Assembly (NCBI GenBank): GCA_024305405.1
Contig: JAKNDB010000087.1
Span: forward strand, 3,412,501-3,476,500
DNA: 64,000 bases
Direction of reading: 5' to 3'
DNA from: Dirofilaria immitis
Taxonomy: Eukaryota > Nematoda > Chromadorea > Rhabditida > Onchocercidae
Shown here: one piece after another, positions 52,624 to 64,000 of the stretch
How the letters are laid out: each line of letters opens with the position of its first letter
Numbering within the stretch: position 1 is the stretch's first letter
Notes under the pieces: model-generated
Told to the model about the DNA's origin: nothing
Databases searched by the model: none
Seen by the model: the letters and a program-made list of their open reading frames with translations, nothing else
Translations under genes and position numbers: made by a program

Positions 52624-55600
52624 TTACCCATGCAATATATGCACCGTCAATTCGTAGGTACCCATAGTGATTGCTGTATTTGGGACTGTTCGTAGAAGCT
52701 AAAACTGGATAAACTCAATGATGTTATCTAAAGTTAAAATTACCATCCAGTTCAAATTACTCTGTAATATAACTTTAAAATCAGAACTGAATAAAAAGGC
52801 GTAATTACGTAGTCACTAAAATAACAAGTTTAAAATGGTAAACTATTTAAATCTAGCAAACCTGTACAGTCAACCCTCGGTAAAGTGCCCAAAATCCTTC
52901 TCCTCGCAAAACAAACTTTAGAGTAGGTAGAAATCCTCTGGTTGCAGCATTCTCTTCACGCATACGAGTACGCACCACTTCTGTAATTAAAGGAAAAATG
53001 ATAATACATAAAACTCAAATCGAAATGTTTTGCATATGTAAGTTGAATTAAGTATGTTCAATCCGAAATTTCATCATCGCTAAAAAGCTCATCTGTAAAA
53101 GTTAATATTATTTGCAATCTGCCTATGAAATACAATCTGATGAAGAATTGATTCAATAGCCTTATGCTTTACTCAAATGATTAAACAGATTTTGAAAAAG
53201 AGAATCATTCCCTAAAAACGAACATGAACAATTTTGCATCATCTAATATATAGAAATAATTAATTGATAATTGCTATATAAATTTTTATTTAGAGAGGAA
53301 CGAATGTAAAATTAAAACTTAAGAGCTATATTTCTTACCGAATTGTTCTTTAAATTAAAAAAAAAAATTATGTAATCTAAAATCGCCTGACTAATTTTTT
53401 CTTGGATAATTAAGTGAAGTATAACTGTAAAAACTTGACATAAAGTATTCTGTTATCAAACCAAATAACAGAAACAGCGATTCTAAAGAGACGAACCATG
53501 TGGATAAGCCAATGAACAAGCGAAAAATTTTGCCGTCCCACCAGCGAGCATAAATGCAAGAAATCAATCATTTCACGATCGTCGTTTTCAGTTAAGGAGA
53601 TTTTTATTGTTGAAAGCTGCCTGTCATCTTCTTTCATACAGTATTTTTCATCCCATTTTTTGTTATTTGTTTCTGAATTTGCTAAATCCTTGAATCCATT
53701 TATGTTCGCTTCTCGAGAAGAAGATTTCCACTTCAGTAATAACGCTCGCATTTCTTCATATAATACAAATTGAATTACTGTTTCTGAAATCCCAACGTAA
53801 GATGCGGTAACTCCCTGAAATTAATGAATAAACTATTCTGGCAAAGAAATTAATTATACTCCAATATTCGAAGTTGAGATTGAAAGTTGAGATTGAAATT
53901 ACAACATGATCCAGCGAAATCAATTGAAAGATGGGAATGGAAGTGGAAAAAAGAAAGAAATTATCATAAGAAATAAGAGAGAAATAATACCTATAAAAGA
54001 AAATCTCTTCTGAATAATTACGATAGGATTTCAAAATAATATTTTTTCGATAAGGATAAAAATCATGAAACAAGTTTGTCTGATTATCAAACATTGTTCT
54101 CTTAATACAAAGCATTCGGAAATTCTTATGAAATATTCACCCGATAAAAGCCTTTAAAACCATCTGTTCTCCATACTCTTTTAATACATTCCGTTACCGA
54201 GAGTGGCCCTTTATGCAACTGTAAACGCGTTTTAACTAACCAAACTGGATTAATGACAGTTGCAGCCACGAAACCTTAAAAATAGATCATTATTAGTTTA
54301 GTTTAGTAATCTAATTCCTGAAAATATTCGAATTTGATAAACTCCAAAAGCTTACCACTTGTAGCTGCAGAAGACATATGTATCATGGCGCTATTTGAAA
54401 CAAAAATATCCAAACTGTTCAGTAATCGTTTACAACTTGAATATGTGCAAAAGTAAACTGCTCTGAAAAGATACGTTTATTTTCTCACACAATGAGGAAT
54501 TTGATTCGATTAATTCCAAGAAAAATAAAAAAAAAAAAAACAAGGGAACATAACATTCAAATAAGGCGTTTCCATCGAAAAAGGACTGCATTAGTTTCTA
54601 GGATTTCAAAAATGTTGGCAAGAAAGGTAAATGAAAAACCATTTATAAATAAAACAAGTTACTCACTGATTGATTCCAAAGGACTGTTATCGAATTTTAA
54701 AGAAAAACACAGCAAGTGATATCCTGCAGTCAAAGAGAGATCTTCAAAAGATATTGTATCGTATTTCATACTTCGTGAAAATTTAAAGCACTCACTTCGA
54801 AGGTGCAACACCAATAAGGTTAGGACCAATTCCTTTGAAAAGAGCTGAGAATCCTTCATTTACCACAATTTGTCTAAAACGAAATTAAAATATTTTATTA
54901 CAAAAAAAAACGAAACTATTAACCATCTCTACCCTTATTATCTTTGAAAGAATTGAAGTCTTGATATAATCTTGACATCATGCAAGAGCATTTCTCTGCA
55001 TCGAAATCATTGCTTATCAAGTTTGATATAACTTCAACATTATTTTCTGATTTGTGAAATCACTTCGAATATGCTCTTCGAGATCAAAAATATACTTGAA
55101 AAAGGTATACAAACTCCTGCTCTGCTGTATAGATAAACTAGGTTTCGCAAAAAGTTGCAAATTTCGTTGTACTGCACATGTCGATGGCACATTACATAAT
55201 CGCAACTTTGAAAAAGCATTGGGAGCTGCAATATCCATAAAGCACAACGGATAATAATTTGAGAAGTAATATATATCAAAAACTATAATACATGAATTAA
55301 TCCACTTACATGTTCTCATTCGACTGTGACATAACAAAATATGCGGATAAAATAATCGCATGGGAAATTTGGAAGTTTTTTCGGAATGCGAATGAGATAA
55401 CGTTCTGTACGCATATTCTGTGCTCTGCAATCGTGTCTTAACCACCTAAAATAAGTTGCTTAATGGATTCTGATTTTTGTTTTATTCTTCAGTTTTTGGT
55501 ACAAATTTCATCCGAATATCTGAATTTCACAATTCACATGATAGTGTATCTGTTATATGTGAAAGCTCAAGGAGAACGAGACTTTAAACTTCATAAGCAG

Positions 55601-55776
55601 ATTTTTTGAACTTAAAGTCCAAAATAAATTCTATTTAATGGCTTGAACATTTTGAAATTTTAAAAATAAATAATAAGAAAACTAACAAAACGAACCTCTA
55701 ATGGACAAGTAATAGCAGTTCCAGCTGTACCACCCAGAGCTCCTCCAAGAAAATGCACAAAAGCTTCTGTGTCCAT
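52624..55776 (-). CDS. Mitochondrial pyrimidine-nucleotide carrier, SLC25A33/36 type
   Basis: Nine exons, 5' to 3': 55776-55696, 55445-55310, 55225-55096, 54873-54796, 54462-54356, 54274-54141, 53814-53497, 52980-52862, 52698-52624. The product is about 393 residues. All three repeats of the mitochondrial carrier family show their signature: [20 protein letters not shown], and [13 protein letters not shown]. The start [19 protein letters not shown] and end [21 protein letters not shown] match SLC25A33/36, which exchange pyrimidine nucleotides across the inner mitochondrial membrane. Start ATG 55776 follows no in-frame alternative. The matrix loop after repeat 2 is long and charged. Exon 7 carries an apparent one-base deletion at 53561-53563: the frame shifts right after REMIDF and the conserved third repeat continues in another frame. 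All splice phases fit once that base is counted. A possible AATAAA lies at 52532-52527. Confidence 0.9.
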
Positions 55777-57566
55777 ATTATTTAGCAGCAATCATGGTGT
55801 AACACAACTATGATCCCGTTTCCTGTGGAAAAAAATTGTATGCATGTATATATGAGTTTATCAAAACTATGGCACATGAAGCAATCTCGATCATTAATTT
55901 GTGATAGCTAGAGAATCTGAATGAATGATTTCTGTAAGGTTTAAAACATATAAAAATCTCTGCAAGAAAAAAGTGATCAAAACCAGTTACTATCTTATGC
56001 GTTATGAAGAAAGAAAATTAATTTATCGCACTGCGCAACAATAAAGATTCACAACAAGAAGACATAAATCAGATGACAACGCTGAAATAAGATGAATATT
56101 GCAGAAGAGAATAAAAAAGCAGGGAATGAAAAACAATGTACTTTTGAGAAACTACGAATAAATAAAATAGAAGTCTAGAGCCAATCATAGAGGGTGCTTT
56201 AATTTTCATTTTATGGGAATTAAAACGCAAGCTAAATAGAAAAAGAATTGGAAGAACAAGGAAATTCAGAAGAAATGAATTGATGGAAAAGTGTTCATGG
56301 ATATTTACTATTTTAGATATTATTGAGAGCAATGCCTAAACACCAGTATTACATGGCTCCCTGCCACCATCTCATGTGTTATGACAGCTAAACAAGCAAA
56401 TGGTCGAGTGGAAAAGAACATTAACGACTGAGTCTAAAAGATCGATCAACTCTTGCAAAAATTTCTAATTTTCTGTTCAACACCTGGTTATTCATTCAAA
56501 TTTTTCTGCCAATTTTAAATCTTTCCCTTAATTTACTCTGAACTCCCCGTCCAATAAAAATCAATCACCCAGAAACTCCCGAAAAGAACCCTACTTAGCA
56601 GCGTTATTTACGATCATACATCATTTTTCGCAGCCCGTTATTATAATATTCTTATAATTGAGTACCCGTATTTTCGCATTATCAGCCGGTGACCGGTGTC
56701 GTCATTGCTCTGCTCCTGATTTTATTTTAGGAATGGGTAATCAGATCCGATCGCCGATTTATGATCTTGCATTGTTTATATTTAGTTTTTCATTCCAGAA
56801 ACAATTTCCATTCCAATAAAGCACAAAATATTTCCGTTAATCTCTAAATATCATTCTACATGGTTATGCAGCTTTAAAATATCTAGTGAAATGAATAATT
56901 CCGTAGATGATGCAATCTAAGAACTCTGAATTCAATTATAACACACTAAAAATTCATCCTGTATCGCATATACTACAAACACTGCCAATCGAAAATTGAT
57001 TTATTGATTAGGTAGTTGCAAGTAGCACAAAAGTCTCTAATATATCACAGATGTGTAGCACGAAACCACTCAGATATAACCAAACATAAGGAAGATACCA
57101 GTCTTCTTTGTAAGGAACAGCTGACAATTAACTCACAAAAACATATCATCCTCTCGAGAGAAAGAAGAAGGAAGAATGATTAAAATGTAATAGCTGAAAG
57201 GTCAACTCGTAAGGATAGTCATCTTCCTTCTTTAGAGGCAGCAATAGGTAAACGGAACAGAATTTAAAAAATCGGTTAATATAGAATACAAGATATGGAA
57301 CCAGATGACAGAATGCTGACGAGAAGCAAGAGGATTGAAGCTAGAGAATTGGATTAGAAGAAATGAGAGCGGTGATATCATCGAACGTAACGTGAGTGGA
57401 AGAGTTGACAGTCTGCTGGCAAAAGCAATCCCTACAGTTCATTAATTATATATAATCTGGTATTTATCAACTTGGCTACCTTTTTCCCAGTTTTGGACCT
57501 GTTACAGGTACAGTGAATGAAAGAATAGGCGTTTTTGCTATAAGTTATAATAAGATGAATGAACTC
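55777..57566. other. Intergenic region upstream of the SLC25 carrier
   Basis: No exon identified. A less AT-rich patch at about 56680-56760 (around ATCAGCCGGTGACCGGTGTC) stands out and may be promoter or untranslated exon sequence. Confidence 0.4.
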
Positions 57567-57572
57567 TTTATT
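57567..57572 (-). terminator. Poly(A) signal of the tail-anchored protein gene
   Basis: AATAAA on the minus strand, 53 bp downstream of the stop codon at 57625. Confidence 0.5.
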
Positions 57573-57624
57573 TCTTGCACTGATTAGTTTGCATGAAAAA
57601 TTGAAGAATTCAAGGAATTTTTGA

Positions 57625-59465
57625 CTATCCTCGAATCCTTGTAATGATAAGTATTATGATGATAATGAGCCAAACAAGTATCTCTTCCAAAAGCTTTCGA
57701 ACAATCATCCATAGAATCGATTGTTCAATTTCGCTAGTACTAACTATACTCCTGTCTGACTTGTCTTTAGTTGCGACTTTCATTTGATCGGATTCTTTCT
57801 TGATCTTCACATTCAAGCGTATCGCTTGGTCAGAATTGATATCAGAATCTTTCGATTCCTCGGTTTTTCCCTTTGGTTCGAGACCTTCCTTCCATTTCAA
57901 TTTGCTACGTGCCTTTGGTTTCGTTTTCGCTGGACGAACTTCTGCAGAAACTGGTTCGAAAATCGTCTTCGCGTGAAGTTCTTCATCAACTTTCGGTAAT
58001 CTAGACATATTAAGATGTGTCAAGATTGTTAAAAATTTCCCAAGAATCTTGCAAGGAAGTGTTAGTTATTCGTTTGTCAACATATTTCATACCCTCTTCT
58101 CTTGCGGAAATCGAAATATGAGAATGATACCCGTATTTTTCTACCACTATTATGAAAAAGTATTTAGATACAAATACAGCAGTGGATGTACAATAAGCAT
58201 TATCCACTCACTATAGAGCATCTTACAGTCATACGATTCGCATTAATTCCTACGAAAATTCATTTCAACGAAAAACAAAAATGTCATTCAGTCACCTCTT
58301 TGCCTCTTTTTGGGTGATTTCGAATCTGCAAAAATTAATAGCACGAATTTAATCTTTAGATTAAATAAATGGAAAATATTAGAGGAATTCTGTATCCATA
58401 ATATATTTACTTTTATTGAACTATAAAACTAAACGGAATAACCTTTATCTGAAGTATGCGCTTTTCATTCGGCGAAATTTTATCGCTGAAAGTTTGTGAA
58501 ATTCAATAAAATTATCAGCACCTTTATTCTATATTTTGTAAAATTGGAGTAGGACATACTATGTGCGAAATAGAAATATTTTGTTCATAACCTTATATAC
58601 TTTACTTCAAATTCTTGTGAGATTGGATGAATAGACATGAGTTGAGAGTTGCTTTACAGCTAGAGCTACGAATAGAAATACTTATGCATAAATTATCTGA
58701 AGGATTTTTGAACTTTTAACTTGAAAAAGATGAGAAAATAATAACTTATTTGCAGTCAGTCATTTTTCGAACTACAGGTACAATAGAAGGAAGATTAAGA
58801 ATTTTATTCAAATTGTTCTTACTGTTATCTATTTTGCATTTTAATCAAATCAGTGATAGCGTAACTAATGGATTGATCGAAAAAAAAGAGTATTTCAATG
58901 CATCTTGAAAAAACAGAAACCATAATAATGTTGCATCGCAGTTGAGTGACATACGTAATATATGTTTTAATTGTTTAATGTGAATTTCGAATTTTCTACT
59001 TTCATTATCATTTAAATCCGATAATCCAGATATACTTAGTCATGTTATCATTGAAGAAGAATAAGCCGTACTGAATCATATCCCATTCAAGCTTGTCAAA
59101 ATCTGGAAGACCGATCCACTTCTTTACATACTAGAACAATAAATAACCATCGTCTGATGGAATTTTTATAAGATTCTCCAAAAATAGCGACTAACACAAG
59201 CAGAATAAGCCCATTTGAAATAGATACGAAGGTGAGAATGACAGAAGAGGATAGTTTGTAAATATTTTTTGGAATTACAATCCCAGTCATGGGAAATAAT
59301 TAATTTAAGGATCTTCAAGAAATGGAAATCAAGAGAAAAGAAAATGAGATGAAAGGAAAAGTATGATAGAAGATTGAATATTGGAAGCAGTTTAATAGAT
59401 CTCTGCATCAAAAAGTTGGAAACTTTCGCTGCTTCTTTTAAAGTTATTAGTCTATGAGAAATCAT
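57625..59465 (-). CDS. Lys-rich, C-terminally membrane-anchored protein of unknown function
   Basis: Exons 5' to 3': 59465-59424 (tentative), 59130-59036, 58325-58296 (30 bp), 58001-57625. Junction phases agree: MTK/FEITQKEAKR/LPKVDEELH. The central part (WIGLPDFDKLEWDMIQYG) is aromatic and acidic. The long last exon is dominated by Lys/Glu/Ser (AKTKPKARSKLKWKEG). It ends with a strongly hydrophobic segment, ILVWLIIIIILII, followed by TRIRG and a stop: the layout of a tail-anchored membrane protein with a cytosolic charged region. I do not recognise the family. The first exon is the least certain: the ATG follows CGTCAG and could be an internal acceptor, so more 5' exons are possible. A poly(A) signal follows 53 bp after the stop. 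Confidence 0.6.
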
Positions 59466-60042
59466 CTGACGATTTTATTAACGCATAATTGCAAATAACT
59501 TTATGGACTTAGAAAAACTTAACAAGCAGAAACTTAACAAAATATATTAAATTCGAGATAACAACATTTACATCGAAAAAGGATAGATAATCGAAAAATT
59601 TATATTTGACGAGAAAATAATACTTTATTCTGTCAAAATTTTCTTAAAAATTAAAAAAGGTTTGAACGGGATGAAGCTACTTATTTAGTATAACATTGTT
59701 AAAAGTATTTTCTTGAATCTTCTGTTAATTTGGAGGACGAATTTCACGAGAATTTCATACAAATTTCAGAAAAAATACAGATATTCAAGGGAAATATTTA
59801 GTATCACGCTATTGTACTAGTGCATTACCCTTAAATTCTTTAGTACGATTAAGAATATTGATATAGTAATACTGCTTACAGCATTGCTGGATGATATTTG
59901 ATAAAGAAAAAGAAAATGCAACTAAACTCAAAAACAGTTTCGAAGGAAAAAGAGACTCAACATGCGACAGAAGATGTTTTGTTTTTCTGAAAAAAGAAGA
60001 AAAATAATTTAAAAAGCCATACTTTACTTCTTCATGAAAATA

Positions 60043-63000
60043 TTACGATACTCGTATTTTAGAGGGAAGATACATGTTGACATATTTATTAGTTGATTCA
60101 AAGATTATCCGAGTCCTTAAACCACTGTCTATTTTATAGTTACTGCCGAATACTGTAATTTTCCTAAAAGCATCTTGCAATAAATTGAACGTTAAAACTA
60201 CTGATTTAACATGGAGATCATTTTGATAGAAATCAGTATTAGGAGATGCAGACAACTGTTTTGTTTGACATCTCATCCAGCCATCCATCAACAAACTAAT
60301 TCTACTGCGTCCAGCTCCTCCAGTACGAATCCGAATACCGCATGCATTCTGAAAAGCTATGAGCTACTTTCTTTTTTGACATAAATCAGGCGGCAAATCA
60401 ATCAAACCTATAATAATGATATTTTTAGTATATAACAGATAATTATAGATTAAAAAGCATAATACAAAAATTATGCTAAATTTATATAGTGAATATCATT
60501 CAGTAATGCGTTCAGTATCACTATTTAATTCAGACAGTTTTTGATTTCTAACTGGACTGAAATGTAAACAACTTACTTGATCTTGAATATTTTCAATCGT
60601 TATATCGACAGCTTTCACTTTCATTTCTCTAGTTTTTCCGCAGTTCTCGTTCTTTATTATTGAATAGTCCATTTTTGGCTTCATGCCATTCTGTAAAAAT
60701 TTCCGCTCTTGGATTAATTTTTTTTTCAAATTACCTTTATGAATGCGGAAATTCAATATTTCAAGAAGCGTGTCAATTCGACTCAAATTCATTAATCCCA
60801 ATATGTTTCATTTCTTCTGGATTTCTATAATAGCATCGATCACCCTGCTCATCACTGCCTATACAGAATCACATTTGATTTCATAACACTTATACTAATG
60901 TTTCTGAAACAAGGACAAAATTCTTTATTTAGATCCTCACCAATGGCTATTAACACTATCAGCAGTACTACACTCTAATTATACTTTAGTTCTTGGTTCT
61001 AGAATTTTCAATCTTTCAAAATTACTAACTAACATAATTATAATTTTAGGGAAACTAATTTTCCGAAAACCCACCACAGCAGTATAATTACGCGAACCAA
61101 TAATATAATGCCACCAATGCTTATTCGTCTGCTGTTTTATTTCTTCAGTTATCGCTTGTGATCGACATTTACAACAACCAGCACAATATTCTTCACAAAC
61201 CATATCAAGCTCTATTTCTGGATATTGCTAAAAAACAAAAAAATTGTGCACGAACTTTCATTATGCATTAAATATAATTGCTACTTAGTCAACGCATAAG
61301 ATAAAAGAAGACAAAAAAATAAAATAATAATACCGATGAATGATGAAAATCTTTCTAAACTGAAAGGCATTAAACTCTTCAAATTCTAATTCTTTCAGGT
61401 GAAGGTTTAAAATTAGTCGATTTGAAGCTGAAAATTATTTCCGATAAATTGGAACTATTTACAATGTAACCTTTAGGGATCGCAAAGTAGCCGTGATATA
61501 AGCAATCCATCGTTTCAATCGACCCCAGTACCAAAGTTTATTTTTGTTTGCCTCAACTCTATCGTACCAACCAACATGCAAGCCCGATACACCATAAAGT
61601 GATTGTTTTTCTTCATTTGTGTTGCTTTCTGAGTTTTCCTTCAATGATAATCTGTAGAATATTAAATAAAGAAAATAACTTTCATTTTCTGTCTTTTTTA
61701 CTTCGGTCTTCTGCTTTTTTTGTTATTTCGGCATCATATTTTTATATCTGAAATTCTCTAGCTCTAAAAATCATTATAAAAGATTCCTTAAAATTGTTTC
61801 GAGGTCGCATATTTGCCAATTTTGTTTATTCATTTATCGCGATAATGCTATCACCGTTTATGAATGAAAACCATATGATAGAGAGAGAAATGACGAAACT
61901 TACAAATCTTATGCTCGACAAATAAATAGGCCGAATTTTTTCTTCGATAAGAGCCATGGCACTTTCACAGCATGGACGAATGTCATTTTGAATTGCTAAA
62001 AAGAAAAGCAAGGAAACTACTTATTTGATTTATACGTATTTAAACTTAAGCTGTAGCTCTAAGTGGAGTATGTTTATTATCATTATCCACTACTTCACTT
62101 GATTAATTTATATTTATCATTTTTGTATTTTTCTAAGTGTATTTTAACTAGTTTATTTTTTTAGATGTTACCTTTTATTCAGTTTGCAATTTACTGAATA
62201 ATATACAAGCTTTCTTTGTATGCATTCAAACATATCTTATTAAATGAAGCTGTTTATGACGATAAGAAAACATTCCTTATACATAACCCATGACATGAGA
62301 TACAGAGCAACGAACCATTCACATTATCATTAATTCACAATGAATTATCTATTAACGATAAAAAAATACGGAAAAACTAACAAAATACATTAGATACCAA
62401 ACCGATTAACGACCGATTCTCAGCACCACTTGGGAAAACACCAATAGGTACCGGTGAATTATTCTTTTGACGATACATTGCACTTAGAACACAGCTTAAA
62501 GCATTATCTCCACCAATAACATACAAAGCGTCACATTCTGTCGTATCAATATGTTCCGCAATAGTTTTGAATTCAGAAATATCGGTAGGCTAGAATGGTA
62601 CAGTTATTATTAATCGATCTCAAAAGCGGTTTGACAACTGAAAATAAACATTTTTACTCATTTTCTTTGAATCCTTAAAAATTAAAAGACTGACCCTGAT
62701 TATTTCCACTTGTAAACCAGCTAAATTAAATAATGGTAAAGCATTTTTTTTAAAACTGTCGAAAGCACTAGTACAGGTCGTATCTACCAAAACAGCGACA
62801 CGTCGTAAATGTCCTGCTGAAGTTAGTGGTATATCACCAAACTGCTTCGCTTCTCGAGCATACACAGTTCGTATATCACAATCTCTAAAACGAAAAGTTT
62901 CATTTTAAATCTTTGCACAGATATAAATAAATACATAACTCAAATGATTTGTATAAAAAAATAAATGATAAATTCATAGGAAAATTCTCTATTAATCAGA

Positions 63001-63319
63001 TAATAAATTGTTTTTGAAAGATTTGAAGGATTAATCTTGATTTATAAGTATATTATTTAGAATATGCCTTCACTAACTTTGTTAAGTCCCAATATAGTTT
63101 TAAACTCGTACTTCTTTCAAAATTTATGTTAATTTCAGATTCCAGAAGAACATTCAAAACAGCAAGAATGTGTTACTAAAAGAAAAAGAAGACAATAAAT
63201 AAAATGGATGACCTCTTCCAACAGTAAATCTTCCAACTCGTGAAGTAAGAAAGAGCAAATGCAACTGCCGATTTTTTCTTGTGTTCCCAAAGTCTTCTTG
63301 GCATATTTGTGAGCTTCAT
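60043..63319 (-). CDS. Mitochondrial acylglycerol kinase (AGK)-like protein
   Basis: Exons: 63319-63213, 62884-62695, 62589-62403, 61995-61904, 61654-61471, 61231-~61091, ~60857-60577, 60352-60043. The N-terminus (MKLTNMPRRLWEHKKKSAVA) has a basic stretch then a hydrophobic helix, like the inner-membrane anchor of AGK. Then come EAKQFG, RRVAVLVDTTC, PLFNLAGLQVEIIR, VIGGDNALSCVLSAMYR, VPIGVFPSGAENRS, LYGVSGLHVGW, and a Cys-rich CAGCCKC region, in the same order as AGK. AGK phosphorylates mono- and diacylglycerol and, in animals, is also a kinase-independent TIM22 import subunit. The nucleotide-binding GGDGT motif reads GGDNA. Two single-base frame problems occur (61634-61637; 60797-60799). The last exon and its junctions are tentative; part of the usual C-terminal domain is not visible. 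ATG 63319 is the first after an in-frame stop. Confidence 0.8.
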
Positions 63320-63639
63320 CCTTACTACAACAATTCATCGATATGACCCTACAGAGAACAAAAATATTTATACGAAAACATCGACCAAATCTAAGGAGAA
63401 TCAAATGGCTGCTTATTTTACTTTATTACTTACTTGTATCACTATCATCATGCTACAAATTTTTTATTTACTTAATATTACAAGGCTATGTATTTTTTTG
63501 CAAGTCTAGAATTGTGGTTTTTCCAATCTGAAATCTTATATAAAAACATCGTTATCCGCTACCTTAGCTGATTTATTTCTCATTATAAAGCGAAACAATA
63601 AAGAAATTTCTGCTTTTTTGATGCAACTTATTCAAATAA
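63320..63639. promoter_or_regulatory. Putative shared promoter between divergent genes
   Basis: About 320 bp separate the AGK-like ATG (minus) from the small gene's ATG (plus). No exon fits here. Two outward-facing genes at this distance suggest a bidirectional promoter; no motif was identified. Confidence 0.35.
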
Positions 63640-63953
63640 ATGCAAACATATATTGAAGAAACAGTACTGCAAGAAATGCGATCGCAAATAACAAATTTAT
63701 TTACAGTGAATAACGATTCTATTAATGAAACAACCACCAGTGTTTCTAAGACATTGGCCGAAAAATTTATAACTATGCAAAATCATTATAACACATGTTT
63801 CGCCAAATGTTCAAATGCACACAAGTCTGTACCACCAAGACGAATCAGACAGAAGAATAGCACAATCCGTAGTAATATTTATTTTCTATTTTGAACTAAA
63901 TGTACTATACCATCTAAATGATTCCAGAAGTGAATGATTCTATCGATGAATAA
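63640..63953 (+). CDS. Small two-exon gene, unknown function
   Basis: Exon 1 63640-63868 and exon 2 63928-63953, joined across a 59-bp intron (C/GTAGTAAT ... ATTCCAG). The product is 84 residues. It is mostly helical-looking and polar (EETVLQEMRSQITNLFTVN), with a CFAKC motif and a basic segment (PPRRIRQKN). It ends VNDSIDE. Reading through without splicing also gives 84 residues, but the spliced model is followed by AATAAA at 63980-63985 in either case. The gene is divergent from the AGK-like gene, about 320 bp away. I do not recognise it; small coiled-coil complex subunits look similar. Confidence 0.5.
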
Positions 63954-63979
63954 TTAGAATTGAATCTATCCATTTTTGA

Positions 63980-63985
63980 AATAAA
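63980..63985 (+). terminator. Poly(A) signal of the small plus-strand gene
   Basis: AATAAA 27 bp after the proposed stop codon at 63953, at the right edge of the window. Confidence 0.5.
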
Positions 63986-64000
63986 GTTTACTGCAATACA

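Overview
The window reads as AT-rich nuclear DNA of an invertebrate, most likely a nematode and probably a filarial or related spirurid. This rests on many short exons with GT..(T/C)AG introns, very AT-rich introns of about 50 bp to 12 kb, and nematode-like gene content. No bacterial operons, rRNA, tRNA or CRISPR arrays were seen. The species call is inference.

Nearly all coding sequence is on the minus strand, so transcripts run from high to low coordinates. From right to left: a small two-exon plus-strand gene (63640-63953) sits divergently next to an acylglycerol kinase (AGK)-like gene (63319-60043). A Lys-rich, tail-anchored-looking protein follows (59465-57625). Next is a mitochondrial pyrimidine-nucleotide carrier of the SLC25A33/36 type (55776-52624). 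The remaining ~45 kb is a very large locus (45202-3897) of at least 39 exons. It encodes a Ser/Gln-rich protein with a ~100-residue polyglutamine tract, seven scattered zinc fingers of the form C-x2-C-x12-H-x4-C/H, and a BTB/POZ domain with a BACK-like tail at its extreme C-terminus. The locus may be one gene or two adjacent genes meeting near 24.5-24.65 kb. Its 5' end was not found and probably lies between 45.2 and 52 kb.

Exon chains were rebuilt by hand by matching splice phases. Most junctions fit exactly. At eight places, each in or next to a run of 3-5 identical bases, adding or removing a single base restores a frame that protein similarity or splice phase demands. They occur in all three large genes. 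This looks like residual long-read indels or, less likely, real lesions. It must be settled before calling anything a pseudogene.

The most interesting points are the inverted zinc-finger-to-BTB architecture, the altered GGDGT nucleotide motif (GGDNA) in the AGK-like protein, the long polyQ tract, two unexplained ORFs lying inside introns, and the frame-disruption pattern.
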